Shown here: positions 32,330 through 42,834 of the stretch, one piece after another | Layout of the letters: every line of letters starts with the position of its first letter | Position numbering within the stretch: position 1 is the stretch's first letter | Source: Dryomyza anilis | Taxonomy: Eukaryota; Arthropoda; Insecta; Diptera; Dryomyzidae | Direction: 5' to 3' | Length of the DNA stretch: 64,000 bases | Assembly (NCBI GenBank): GCA_951804985.1 | Contig: OX638133.1 | Location: 56,252,028 to 56,316,027 of the forward strand | Translations under genes and position numbers: made by a program | Notes under the pieces: generated by a model | The model's input: only the letters and a program-made list of their open reading frames with translations | Told to the model about the DNA's origin: nothing | Database searches by the model: none

Positions 32330-32457
32330 TCGCGCCGACTTAAGCTCATACCAAGATTGAGCCGCTCGGCAATGTCATGCACATGTGCCGTGCCAAAGAA
32401 GAGCGGTATCACATAGACCGCCACCATGGATGAGAACGAAGCACACTCTTCCTAAGC
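32330..32457 (-). pseudogene. Fragment resembling CAAX prenyl protease 2 (Rce1), damaged
   Basis: Translation gives a stop (TAG) and then [20 protein letters not shown] followed by [17 protein letters not shown]. Rce1 proteases, ER-membrane enzymes that cut the last three residues from prenylated Ras-type proteins, carry EE..FR near the active site. A hydrophobic segment ending PLFFGxAHxHHxxE follows. Here the EE pair and PLFFG.AH.H...E are seen. The FRACM-type segment after EE appears deleted, the second His of the HH pair is Asp, and a stop precedes EE. About 40 codons only. This is the one likely host-gene remnant in the window; a chance match is possible but the motif is specific. Confidence 0.5.
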
Positions 32458-32646
32458 GGCGCCACTATATGTTTGCGTATCCAGATAAAGCGCAGTGAGC
32501 CCTTCTGTTGTATATTAGTTTCTAATTTCTTTATCTTCTTCACTACTCATTCAGTTTTGGATGTTGCTGAACATGTTGAGCGCATCATGTTGTACAGGAA
32601 CATGTTCATAGCATTGTCCCAACGCTTCACGTTGGCAACAATGATA

Positions 32647-32799
32647 ATAATTTGGCAAAGCGCTAAAGCTTTGCTTAGACCACACCTCTTTCAAGTTAGT
32701 TTGCACAGTTAACAGAAGCCTGCGATAATTTGACAAAGCGCTAAAGCTTTAATTAGACCACACCTCTTTCAAGTTAGCTTGCACAGTTAACAGAGGATT
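32647..32799 (+). repeat. Two tandem 78-bp repeats
   Basis: Both units read ATAATTTG(G/A)CAAAGCGC, then TAAAGCTTT, TTAGACCACACCTCTTTC, AAGTTAG, TTGCACAGTTAACAGA. Unit starts are 32647 and 32725. They differ at a handful of bases. Confidence 0.85.
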
Positions 32800-32959
32800 G
32801 CAATATAATTTATTATTGCATGATTAGGGGGCTATGTTAAAATAAGCAGAGCAGTGTTTGCCAACAATTATACTATTTCGCAATTTGTGTCAGCCAAAAA
32901 TTGCAAGTCGGACTTTCTTCAAAAGTCACGTACACCAAAATTGAGTGAAAGTGAAAACT

Positions 32960-33724
32960 CACTAGAATCGATGAAGTCGTATTTAATGAAAAATTAAATA
33001 CGACTTCATTAATACGAATATTTTATTAACCCAAATTAATAACTAAATCTTGCTTAAAAATGTTCGAATTTAAATTGTTTTTATAAATCATTTTAGTAGG
33101 ACTAAGGTTTTTGTAGTCTTCATGAATTTATGTTTTTGGCATTTCTCAAATACTCCCTATGCAGTTATCTTTTTATGATTTAAATAACTTGAATAACATG
33201 ACGATGATATAAAGTTTTCTTATAATATTTAACTTTAAAAAACTAATTTAGAATTTAATGAATTTCCTATAATATACTCGTTCTGTTGTGCTTTTTTTTA
33301 ACACACATTATTTGAATATTTTACAGACATAAAAATGTGTTTTGACACTACAGATGTGTACTACTTTTACATACTTTTGTGTGTAAATTTCATTTTTACA
33401 CATGTTGGAATTTACTACATTAATAAGAGGAAACCGGTTTCCTACATTTATTATAGTACATTTTTCTTAGAGTGCAGCAACGTATTTGCAATTTTTCCGT
33501 CTTAATTATATTATTATATTCCGTAATCTTAATTATTTTTAATTCTTCCTCTATTATATTTATTGTTTTTGTTTATGTTATATACATTTAATACTCATAG
33601 AAATTGAAAAATGTTTTATTTAAGTTTTCACAAGTTGGCATCTAACTCATGGTCCTGCTCATCTGCAAGTTTATTAATTGATTATTTTACACCTTTATTA
33701 CATTTTTTTTCTGTTCGATAGATA
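32960..33724 (-). repeat. Partial repeat R copies and the end of a CACTCTAAGAAAAA element
   Basis: 32960-33200 matches repeat R inverted (CGACTTCATTAATACGA, AACCCAAATTAATAACTAAA, GTAGGACTAAGG). 33285-33474 ends with TTTTTCTTAGAGTG, so its inward end is CACTCTAAGAAAAATGTAC, and it contains the palindrome AGGAAACCGGTTTCCT (33427-33442). Beyond that, 33655-33724 is again R-like (TCGATAGATATGTTAATT). No gene. Confidence 0.5.
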
Positions 33725-34074
33725 TGTTAATTCCCCTACAGCACAAACTGTTGCTGCAATCTTGCAGCAATATTGCTACATTGCATGATTGTATATTGCG
33801 CATACAATATTTCTGGAATATTGTAGCAATATATCAAATGCTATATTGCACAAAAAATCTCTCTGCAATATTCCAGCAAGACAAAAAGTGTTTATTTGAA
33901 AAATTATTCAGACATATTTTACCAATTAATTAAAATTATAAAACTATACATTATACATATACAAAACAATAGACATAATTTTGTTAAATTTTTTAACAAT
34001 ATGAGACGTTACCTACTATAAAAGTTAAAAAAAAAACATGTTAAAAAATAACCAAATATAACAAAAAACCAGTT

Positions 34075-34577
34075 GGGAAGGTTAGATCACATGGGAAATT
34101 TTAAAGTAGGTGTAATTATGATAGTTAGGATTATCAAAATTATAGTCGGTCTAAGCCGACTATAAATACCCTACACATATATATACATATATGTATACGA
34201 ATCCTGAAAATAACTAAAAACATTCAATCACTGAAGAATTTCCATTCATTTGATACCCATATTTACAAATGGGTATGTGTACCGAATTTCGATTTTTTTT
34301 TTTGTGAACCACAAGTCTTTTCGCCGGAAAACTTTATTATATTAGTAATCTAAGTTATAAGTTTCATTTATCTAGCTCTTCAATTTTAAAAGTAGTAGGG
34401 ATTTCAACAGACAGACAGACGGACAGACGGACAGACAGACGGACATCGCTAAATCGACTCAGGAGGTCATGCTGATCAAGAATATATATACTTTTCCATA
34501 CCGGAGATGCTTCCTTCTGGTTGTTACAAACGGCGTACCAAACTGAATATACCCTTTCACTCTTAGTGTAGTGTATA
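34075..34577 (+). repeat. Dispersed fly repeat, long copy, with a GACA/GACG microsatellite
   Basis: It begins near CAGTTGGGAAGGTTAGATCA and holds a hairpin TATAGTCGG..CCGACTATA (34141-34164). It then has CCCTACAC, TGATACCC, a (GACA)(GACG) stretch (34410-34446), CGACTCAGGAGGTCATGCTG, ATATATACTTTTCCATACC, and ends AATATACCCTTTCACTCTTA. A shorter inverted copy lies at 635-800. This wording is widespread in higher-fly genomes; no protein. Confidence 0.7.
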
Positions 34578-34590
34578 AAAATATTATAAG

Positions 34591-34668
34591 CACGAGTGGG
34601 GTTCGAACCCGCATTTCCGGATTACAAGCCCAAGTTCTCACCGTTACGCTATCAGTCTCATTTTTCAC
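34591..34668 (-). repeat. tRNA-like segment of repeat R (SINE-like), copy 2
   Basis: On the minus strand: A-box-like GATAGCGTAACGGTGAGAA, an anticodon-arm-like GGGCTTGTAATCC (loop with TGT, threonine-like) and T-arm GCGGGTTCGAACCCCAC. The B-box is perfect. Acceptor ends do not pair, so it is not a functional tRNA gene. Confidence 0.65.
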
Positions 34669-35441
34669 AAAGCATTTATTCAAAACATTAATATAAATAT
34701 TATATTAATATTGAAACAGTAAAAAAATAAAAAATCAAGTAGTGATAGTGAAAATATCGTTAGTACATGTCACAGGGCTGCAGTTATAAATTGCACATTA
34801 TCTGAAAAGGGCCCATAAATTCATTTATATACAATAATTACTATAAATTCGAAAAAAACATTCAAAATTATTCTTCACCTAAATTGAATTCGCCTTGAAT
34901 GTCAAGATCAAGCGAATGATAATTCAAATACTTTTTTCATTAAATACGACTTCATTAATACGACTTTTTTTATTAACCCAAATAATTATCTAAATTTTGC
35001 TTAAAAATGTTCGAATTTAAATTGTTTTTATAAATCATTTTAGTAGGACTAAGGTTTTTGTGGTCTTCGTGTATTTATGTTTTTGACATTTTTCAAATAC
35101 TCCCTATGGAGTTATCTTTTTATGATTTAAATAACTTGAATTAATACTGAACTCGCATTTTTTTGTATTTAATACAATTTTCAAGATTTCCAAAAAGAAT
35201 ATATTCCAAAAATTTCCCGAAATGCAATCCAAAGAAATCGCTATAGCGGGAAAATACAATATTGTATTATAATGCCACAATTAACAAATCTATCGAAGAG
35301 ATCAAAATATATGTGTAATAAAGGTGTAAATTAATAAATTAATTTACTTAATTTAATTCAAAAAACATTATGTTTTAATTTCAATCCTATAAAAAGAGGT
35401 ACATTAACTTGTAGAAGAATTGTTCCAAATAGTCAAAACTA

Positions 35442-37061
35442 CACTCAGAAGAAAATGTACCATTAAGTACTTAATGGTACGACCATTGATCTTATGGTTC
35501 ATGTATTAGTAGTTTTTTCTTTTTAAATCAAAAGTTTTCTTATTAATTTGACAGTATTCGAAAAATTCAGCACCATAAATTTAAATATTTCAATATTATT
35601 ATTTTTAATAGAATAAATACTATTATTTCAATGGTTTCCTCCTCTAATAGTAAAGGTCGCAAAAAAATACATAAAAACGAATAAAAACATGTTCGTTTTG
35701 TGCGTCATTCTGCGTGTTTGCTCAAATTGGTCGCATGCATTTTTTGTGATAATCGACATTTTGACGCGTTTATAATTGGTACACTCAGAAGAAAATGTAC
35801 CATTAAGTACTTTATGGTACGACCATTGATCTTATGGTTCATGTATTAATAGTTTTTTCTTTTTAAATCAAAAGTTTTCTAATTAATTCAATGGTATTTG
35901 AAAAATTCAGTACCATAAATTTAAATATTTCAATATTATTATTTTAAATAGAATAAATAATGTTGTTTTAATGGTTTCCTCCTATAATAATAAACGTGGT
36001 GTAAAAAAACATAAAACGAATACAAACATGTTCGTTTTGTACGTCATTCTGCGTGTTTACTCAAAATGGTCGCATGTATTTTTTGGTAATATTCCACATT
36101 ATTAAACGCGACATTGGTTAGGACTCAATGTATTTAATGTAAATAAATTATATTTACATATTTATTTATATTTATATTTTTATTTATTACAGAAAATAAA
36201 TAATACATCGAACTTCTCATATGGCAACGGACTCAAAAATAATTGCAGCCTCAAGTACTACAATCAATTATTGGAAACCTAAGCAAACATTAAATGTGTT
36301 ATAACCTTTTGCAGCAAGAAGTGTTTTTTCATGTGTGTGTTGTAAAAGTGAATATCAATTTCGACATTTAAATAAAATAATATATACAGTAAATTAATTA
36401 AAATACATTTTTGTTTTAATAAATTATTAGGAAAATGTAATTCGACTATACCATAAAATAATAATACGTATCATTAAATTTGTATAGGTTTTACTTATTG
36501 TAATTAAAATATCACTTTATAAAATGTATGGTACAACCACACATTGTATTAACAGTTCAATATTACTGAACTAATGGGAGGCATCCTATTGACCAATTTT
36601 AATGGTATAAATTATTGTTTTTCTATTGAAATACTATCAATTTACCATGATTTTTTTTCTGGGTGTAAGAACTCAATGTATTTAATGTAATTTCATTATA
36701 TTTAAACTTTTTGTTTTATTTATTACAGAAAATAAATAATACATCGAATTTCTATTATGGCAACGGACTCAAAAATTTATGCAGACTCAAAAATATATGA
36801 GAACAATAATTGTGTTATAATCTTTTGCAACGAGAAGTGTCTTTTTATGTGTGTGATTTATAAAAGTGAATTTCCATTTCGACATATAAACAAAATAAAA
36901 TATACAATAAATTAACTAAAATCCATTTTGGTTTTAATAAATTATTAGGAAAATTTAATTCGACTATACCATAAAAGTAATAATACGTATCAGTAAAATA
37001 TTTATAGGTCTTGCTTATTGTAATTAAAAGAAAACATTATAAAATGTATGGTACAATATCA
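35442..37061 (+). mobile_element. TIR element (CACTCAGAAGAAAATG family) carrying a second copy of itself
   Basis: The outer copy runs 35442-35779 and resumes 36668-37061, where its right end is lost. The inner copy, 35782-36665, starts CACTCAGAAGAAAATG and ends CTGGGTG. The outer copy preceding the insertion and the inner copy's own left part match each other, as do the two right parts (both have GACTCAATGTATTTAATG or AACTCAATGTATTTAATG). At the insertion, TTGG-TA is followed by the inner copy and then TA-AGAACTC, while the inner copy itself reads TTGGTTAGGACTC. This shows a TA duplication. No transposase frame is present. Confidence 0.88.
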
Positions 37062-37200
37062 AAAGATGTTGTTAGCCCCAGTCCAGGCTTGAACCGGGGA
37101 CTGAGCTACCGCGGCTAGTCAAAACTGCAAACAATTATTTTGTGTTATCATAAACGTATTTCAAATTTATGTTGGGCATGAGTTTGATTGTCCAAACACA
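37062..37200 (-). repeat. tRNA-like chimera (A-box joined to B-box)
   Basis: On the minus strand (37080-37135) GCCGCGGTAGCTCAGTCCC runs straight into CGGTTCAAGCCTGG. The first part has an A-box-like TAGCTCAGT and the second a B-box GGTTCAAGCC, but the anticodon arm between them is missing. It may be a rearranged tRNA pseudogene or a SINE piece. Confidence 0.45.
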
Positions 37201-37839
37201 ATTGTTTTCTGCGCCCCACTAACGTGGAACCTGAGTCGGCGTTATACCTCGGGCAGCCCTGTGTTCATTTATAATTCTGTCTGAACGTTGTGCACACAAA
37301 AAAATAATTGCTTGGCGTGCAGTTGTTTCAACGAATATTCATTTGCATCTACCAAATTTAGTCAGTTTCAACTGAAATTCATTTGTGGTAAACAATAGTA
37401 TGAAGCGTAACCAACTATTAGTTGAAGCAACTGCAACATTGATTGGGGAAACAAACTTTTTATCCATTTTCATTTTTTTTGTTTCCATTGCCACGGCAAC
37501 TAAATTCAAAATGATACCTAACCAATATTTAGTTGACTTAACAGATAATTATACAACATTAAGTTGTAGCAACCAATATTTATTTGATTTAACTGCGAAA
37601 TCAGTTGTCTTGTATAAGACAAAGCAGGACAACACCAGATTTACATTTTTCACTCGTTTTGTGCTGCGGACAGCGCGTGCTACGTCTTAAACAAAATTTG
37701 GAATTGTTTTAAGGCTTGTTCGTTTTTACTGTTCGGTTTTTTCATGCTCAAATATACTTTCTTCAACAAGAGTCATACTGTTCAACAGAGTTCTTGCTAT
37801 TTTGTTTCCATATGTTGTTTTTCTATATGCAGCCCTAGC
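37201..37839. other. Unassigned DNA with recurring CAAC/GTTG words
   Basis: 37285-37690 includes an open frame of 101 codons (37385-37690) containing AACCAATATTTAGTTGAC-like repeats; words such as ACACAAAAAAATAATTG suggest an element end. No domain is recognised and coding is doubtful. Confidence 0.35.
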
Positions 37840-38208
37840 GCTTCAACGTGTTGCAAACACGAAGTCAGCAGCACAATACGTTGCTGACACATTTCTTACA
37901 ATATTGCTGGAATATTGCTGCAATATTCCAGGAGGTGGACATAGATATATTGCTGGAACATTGCAGCAATATTTCTGGCAATATTTCAGTCTTGCAGTGC
38001 AATGTCCCAACAACGTTGCTGCAATATTTTCGTGCTGTAAGGTTTATGGAATTAGAATGCAATATTGTATTTTCGCGCTGTAGAGGATTACTTTTTCTTT
38101 GGATTGAATTTTCTGCCATTTTTCCAATAAATTATTTTCGGAAATTTGAAAAATTGTATCGAATACCAAAAAACTTGCGAGTTCAGTATTAATTCATGTT
38201 ATTCAAAT
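37840..38208 (+). repeat. GCAATATT-rich segment and repeat R copy 4, left part
   Basis: 37880-38040 repeats the motif cluster of 210-330. 38041-38208 is repeat R (GCAATATTGTATTTTCGC, AAATTGTATCGAATACC, TTCATGTTATTCAAAT). R is interrupted here by the hAT-like complex and resumes at 50122 with ATTTAAATCATAA. Confidence 0.7.
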
Positions 38209-38580
38209 TAGGGATGCCCAACTCAGTCCGTACGGGCATTGTGCCCGTACGAGCTGCAAGGTGCTAGACGAGGGGAAGATCGGTGAAGCGGAAATGGTGA
38301 GAGGATTTTTAGAGTTAGAGCCAGTGATGATAAATTCGATACAATTGTACTGACTTCAGTACATTTACATCTCAAAAGTACGTTCCTACTACGGAGACAT
38401 TTTCGGTACAATTTATCTGGCAAAGAAAATTTCATTTTATGTACAAAAATGACCAGAGCAACTCCTAAACTATTAATCAGATTATGAAAACTGCAGTGTA
38501 AACCTATGGGAAAATAATATGAATCGGTTCTAGTTCTGTTCCTTTATATGAAACCAATCGGCAACATTACCCTTCAGACA

Positions 38581-38647
38581 TATCACTGAACTGGTCTTCA
38601 ATTGAAGAATTTGATTCTGTTTAAAATTGAAGACCAGTTCAGTGATA
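38581..38647. repeat. Perfect 23-bp hairpin
   Basis: TATCACTGAACTGGTCTTCA (plus ATT) is repeated inverted after a 21-bp loop, ending CAGTTCAGTGATA. The arms extend a few more bases with one mismatch. It lies within a segment (38330-39000) that interrupts the hAT-like arm, possibly a foldback element. Confidence 0.85.
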
Positions 38648-39525
38648 GGTCTAAAGGACTGCATGAGTCCTTATTCACCTCTTTCTATGACAATGCCATG
38701 TTGTTGCTATCAGTATCTAGCATTATTGCATTTTTATTAGAAAGCTTGATAAAAACTCTACAAATATTATTTTTTTTATATTTTCTGCTATAACTTCAAA
38801 ACAAATGAAAATTCATTGAAAAACTGATATTAATGATATTTTGCAAGAAATTCCATAAAATCCCACTAAAATATGCAAAATTACATAATCTCTAACAAAG
38901 ACTATCTCGAAATTCAAAAAATTCAGTACATTTTTTCCAATTTGGTACTATTATTTCATTAATTCAGTACTAATTATAAAAACATAAATATATACACTGG
39001 TTAGAGCGATTGCAGCGAATATAAGTGCGTGTGAGCTGCGAAAGCTATCAGTCGATCGTGCGACTTCATGCGGGTTGGTCCACGCTGCTTTGTTCTCCAG
39101 TCACCCCAGTATAAATTTTTATATGTACAAAATAGAATTTTGACTAAACTTTTTTTTTTTATCTGAAACTTATTTTGAGGCATTATAATTTATTTTAGAT
39201 AGATTAATAATAAATTTTGAGATTTTTTCACAATCCTTTAAAAATATATCAAGTACTGTTCAAAAAATAATGTTTATGTTGTTTTTTTATTCTACACTCA
39301 TTATTTAAGAGTGTTTTAATTAAAAATAACTAAATAAAGTAAATTTAAGAATTGGTCGACAATTTCAAGTTCAATTGGGGTTCAATGCGTAGAGTTGAAG
39401 TCGACTGCGCACAGTAGAACATTGCAATTAGTTAATGATTTAAATTAGGGATGCCCAAGTCAACCAGACGCTACTAAATTTTTGAATTGTGCTAATGCTA
39501 CTTTTGGGCTACTTGCACAATTTCT

Positions 39526-39741
39526 TTGGGCTACAATATGCTACTTTTTGCAGAAAGCATTCCACTTGGCGAATCAGAGTTTTGGTGCAAACAACAATAT
39601 GCGGCCGACGATGATGTTTTTCATCAATTAGCGAAATTCGCGCTAACAGTGTATAGCATGGCCATCAGCAATGCTACCTTGGGAAGAATTTTCTTCATAG
39701 TTACTCTAATTAAAACAAAATTTAAAAAAATTATATTTTGA
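39526..39741 (+). pseudogene. hAT transposase C-terminal (hATC dimerisation) remnant
   Basis: The reading GESEFWCKQQYAADDDVFHQ followed by LAKFALTVYSMAISNATLGR and IFFIVTLIKTKFKK matches the pattern of the hATC domain (W....., P.L...A.....P.SNA..ER.FS....IKTK.RN) that closes hAT transposases. The usual ER.FS is GRIFF here. There is no ATG at the frame start and upstream domains (zinc finger, catalytic core) are absent. About 70 residues remain. It supports the hAT call for the complex around it. Confidence 0.72.
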
Positions 39742-40491
39742 TAAATACCGAAAATCCCAAAATGAAATCCCGGGATTGTCAAACTGAAATTAAAAATTAC
39801 CCTATTTAAAATCTGTGTACGCTCTTTTCTAGTAGTCTTAATATAATTATTTTGTACATTAGTTTACCGCTTTATATTATGGAAAAATGTTGCTGCATAA
39901 AAATAATCATTTATATAGATTATAATATATGTTTTCTTACTACAGTACTTGTAAAACAAATTTAAGAAATTCGGGATCAAGGGTTTTTTATTCTATTTCC
40001 CGAAATCATGGAATTGTCAAAATTCTTGGAACATAAGGATTGGAATCCTTAGTGAAAATATGCTGAATTATAAAATCAGTATATACGTAAACAAAAAATA
40101 CTGTGAATTGTAAATCCAAGAGATAAGAAATATTTTTTTTCTTAGAATTTATTAATTTTTTTTTTTAGAATATATTTTAATATATGAGATATTCCGCACC
40201 AAATCGTCCAACGGAACTCACCTTCTTCGAATTCAATGAAATTTGGGCAACTGATAAAGGGTATCAAGATATGCATTGACAAATTTTTTTTTTTTACTAC
40301 TACTTCCAGTGATATAGTTGAACCACTGTAGAAATTACAACATATTTGTTCTAAAAACTGGTTCTAATAGCTTAAAATCGAGCCATAAACGGTGTTTCCA
40401 GAGTTTCTACTTTAAGAGATATTGAAATATGTAGAACCGTACAAAAGTGATTTTTGACCAATTTTTTGTAAGTTTGCACCACTGTATCTCT
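39742..40491. other. Unassigned DNA inside the hAT-like complex
   Basis: CCCGGGATT-type words (39750-39775, 39970-40030) resemble those near 30930. 40195-40480 is unique-looking sequence without frames. No feature further supported. Confidence 0.4.
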
Positions 40492-41079
40492 CCCGAGTGG
40501 AAATTGGTAATACGATAAGGCATCCCAAGCAAAGAATACCTGAAATGATCCTGAACCGGATTGACTAGCGTAATCCTAATTTGAAATTTACGTAAGGCAA
40601 CCTGAAAAAATCCGGATCTACTTTTGAAATCTGATCTTACACTTATGAAAAAAATGGTTGGATATCGTATTTATATATGATTGAGATGTTCGTATAAACC
40701 TTTTATAATATAATTGGCTAACAAACATATTCTAATAAAATAGACTAATAAATGTTTAACTGTTCCAAAATAAATTCACAAAATTTCAAAAAATCTCATC
40801 TCATCTCAATTTCAAAAAATCTCAAATGTGGAATTTTTGTCATTGTAAAGTTATTGAAACATCTTTGTTCATAAAAGGGATCGAATTTGTAAAAACAGTT
40901 TCAGAATAATTTATATCTACAACGAATAATTTAATGTCAGGATATGGGTAAGATCAAGAAGCCTTATCAGGATAGCAACTTCGAATAGTACTGATGTGAA
41001 GCCCTGATCAATACCTTATTTCAAAATAAGGCAGCCTGATCAAACAATGATCGCACCCTGAATTAAATTTCTACTCGGG
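40492..41079. mobile_element. Small TIR element, CCCGAGTRGAAATT family, 588 bp
   Basis: Starts CCCGAGTGGAAATT and ends with the reverse complement of CCCGAGTAGAAATT. The interior contains several TGATC-type short palindromic words (CCTGATCAATACC, CCTGATCAAAC). No frame, and no clear target duplication. Confidence 0.55.
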
Positions 41080-41330
41080 TAGTGTTTGAAAAAAAAAATG
41101 GTCAATGCAATGCAATAATCTTTATCTGTTGTCCAAATTATATTTAAATCGAAAAGGTGTGGAATTGCCCATGTAGTTTTACACTAAAGTATACAAAGAC
41201 GTAAACCATTATAATTAAATAAAAATAATATTTTGTATTTTTATTTGGGATACTGTTTTAGACAATCCGCTACTTTTACAAATATGCACGCTACTTTTCC
41301 TGATTTAGTTCTGGCAACCCTGAACTCGCC

Positions 41331-41823
41331 TGCCCGCGGCTGACTGCACGGGAAATCGAGTGCTTGCCGAGGGGTATCTACGGGCAGAAGTGAGCGGGGG
41401 ATTTTAGTGTTGCATTTTTAGAAATTCCGGGAAATTTAAATGTCTATTTAAGAATTAATTATTTGAGATTTGTTCTAACGGACCCATTTATATTGCTTAT
41501 TATTTTGAATTATTAAAATATACAAATTTTATCATTTTAAATAATTATAATTTTTTTCTCATAACATTTATATAATTTTCGCATGCAAAAACAAAAATTA
41601 ATTATTTGTTATTATTTTTAAAATGTTTTGGGATATAAAATGTGTGTCTAAAGTGATTAAAATCTCAAACTTAACTGAATTCTAAAATAATTATTATATC
41701 ACATTTCTGCCCTATTTTACTTAAGAAATGGTGCAACACTGAAGAGTGTAACAAAGTAAAACAAAACCTGACAAAAAATAATTCGAAGTTTTGGAAAAAA
41801 ATGTACATAGAATTATCCAAAAA
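41331..41823 (+). repeat. Left long inverted arm within the hAT-like complex
   Basis: CGCCTGCCCGCGGCTGACTG through AAATTCCGGGAAATTT to ACATAGAATTATCCAA reappears inverted at 49576-50110 with roughly one difference in ten bases. The terminal TAGGGATGCCC is missing here; instead CTGGCAACCCTGA precedes it, itself like a hAT right end. Confidence 0.75.
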
Positions 41824-41870
41824 TACTATATATTGTGAAAATTTATAATTTTTGATAATACCAAGGTTAT

Positions 41871-42834
41871 ATCGTCACTATCATGCCAAAGGGGCGAATG
41901 TGCAATTTTTGACATTTGCGTTTTTTTACATTTTTGAATGTATTTATTCCTCAAGAATGCTGTGCCAAAATCGCGTGTCGTTTTGTTGGATATTTCTAGC
42001 CACAAAAGTCAAAACCCAAAGGGCGAATTTTTTTTAACTTTTTATTGATACGAGATAAAATAGTGGTGTGAAGTCATTAATTGTTTATTTTTAAAGCACA
42101 TATCGATCTGCAATATTATTTAAAAAATATTTTGCCAAACATTTATTTGTTATTTGTTACTTGCAGGAAAAAATGTTTGGCAAAATATTTTTAAATAATG
42201 ATGCAGATCGCTAGGTGCTTTAAAAACGAACAATTAATGCCTTTACACCACTATTTTATCTCGTACAAATAAATAGTTATGGCGAAATAGAAAAGATTCG
42301 ACTTTTTGGCATGACAAGATTTTCAATTTTTCCAAAAACTTCGTTTTTTTGCTATAACTTTTTATTCGCGAAAGATAAAATAGTAGTTTGAAGGTATTAA
42401 TTGTCTCGTGTATACTGTTTTCGGTTTGTGTTCTATGAAAAATCACTATAAATTGAAAAGGAGTATGTGTACGCATCGGAATTCGTTATCGTTGTGTTCT
42501 ATTCTTTCTGTTAGTGTTCGTTTTGTAGCGTTAGAGTTTGTGTTCACAAACACAAACGCTATCCTGCAAGATAGTGTTTGTGTTCTCTTGGCGTACGTTT
42601 TTTTTTCAATCTCTGGGATATAGCCTCACAAAATCCGTATTTATAATTGAGTAGGTTGTCCAAATCTAAAGATATTTTATATACGTTATAATAATTGACG
42701 AATAAACTAAAATGACAGAGAAAATTAAAGAAAATATAAAATTTTCTAATTGTTAAAGCACTTCAAACTTTAAAATTTGATTTTCCAACATTTTTAAAAA
42801 TGCACATTCGCCCCTTTGGCATGACAGTGACGAT
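41871..42834. mobile_element. TIR element with internal foldback, ATCGTCACTATCATGCC family
   Basis: It opens ATCGTCACTATCATGCC then AAAGGGGCGAATGTGCA, and closes with the reverse complement (one mismatch in 34 bp). Inside, 42043-42144 and 42171-42273 form a 102-bp imperfect hairpin (ACGAGATAAAATAGTGG arms; CCAAACATTT at the loop edge). The part at 42480-42600 is related to 1978-2090. No transposase. Confidence 0.8.

Larger units (their letters stand above)
33725..35441 (-). repeat. Dispersed repeat R, copy 3, inverted, with inserts
   Basis: Reverse complement of the 20830-21955 arrangement. It starts at the GTCAAAAC edge (35440), passes the GCGAATTCAATTTAGG region (34880-34895) and the tRNA-like part (34591-34668), and ends in the GCAATATT cluster and CCCCTACAGCACAAACTG (33727-33745). 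A dispersed fly repeat (34075-34577) sits between the tRNA-like part and the distal end, where copy 1 is uninterrupted. Confidence 0.75.

Noticed and set aside
34410..34446. GACA/GACG tandem stretch considered as a CRISPR-like or regulatory array
   Set aside because: It is a simple microsatellite inside a common dispersed fly repeat; no spacers, and the window is eukaryotic.
37385..37690. 101-codon plus-strand frame
   Set aside because: Contains short repeated AACCAATATTTAGTTG-type words and no domain; more likely non-coding repeat than a gene.
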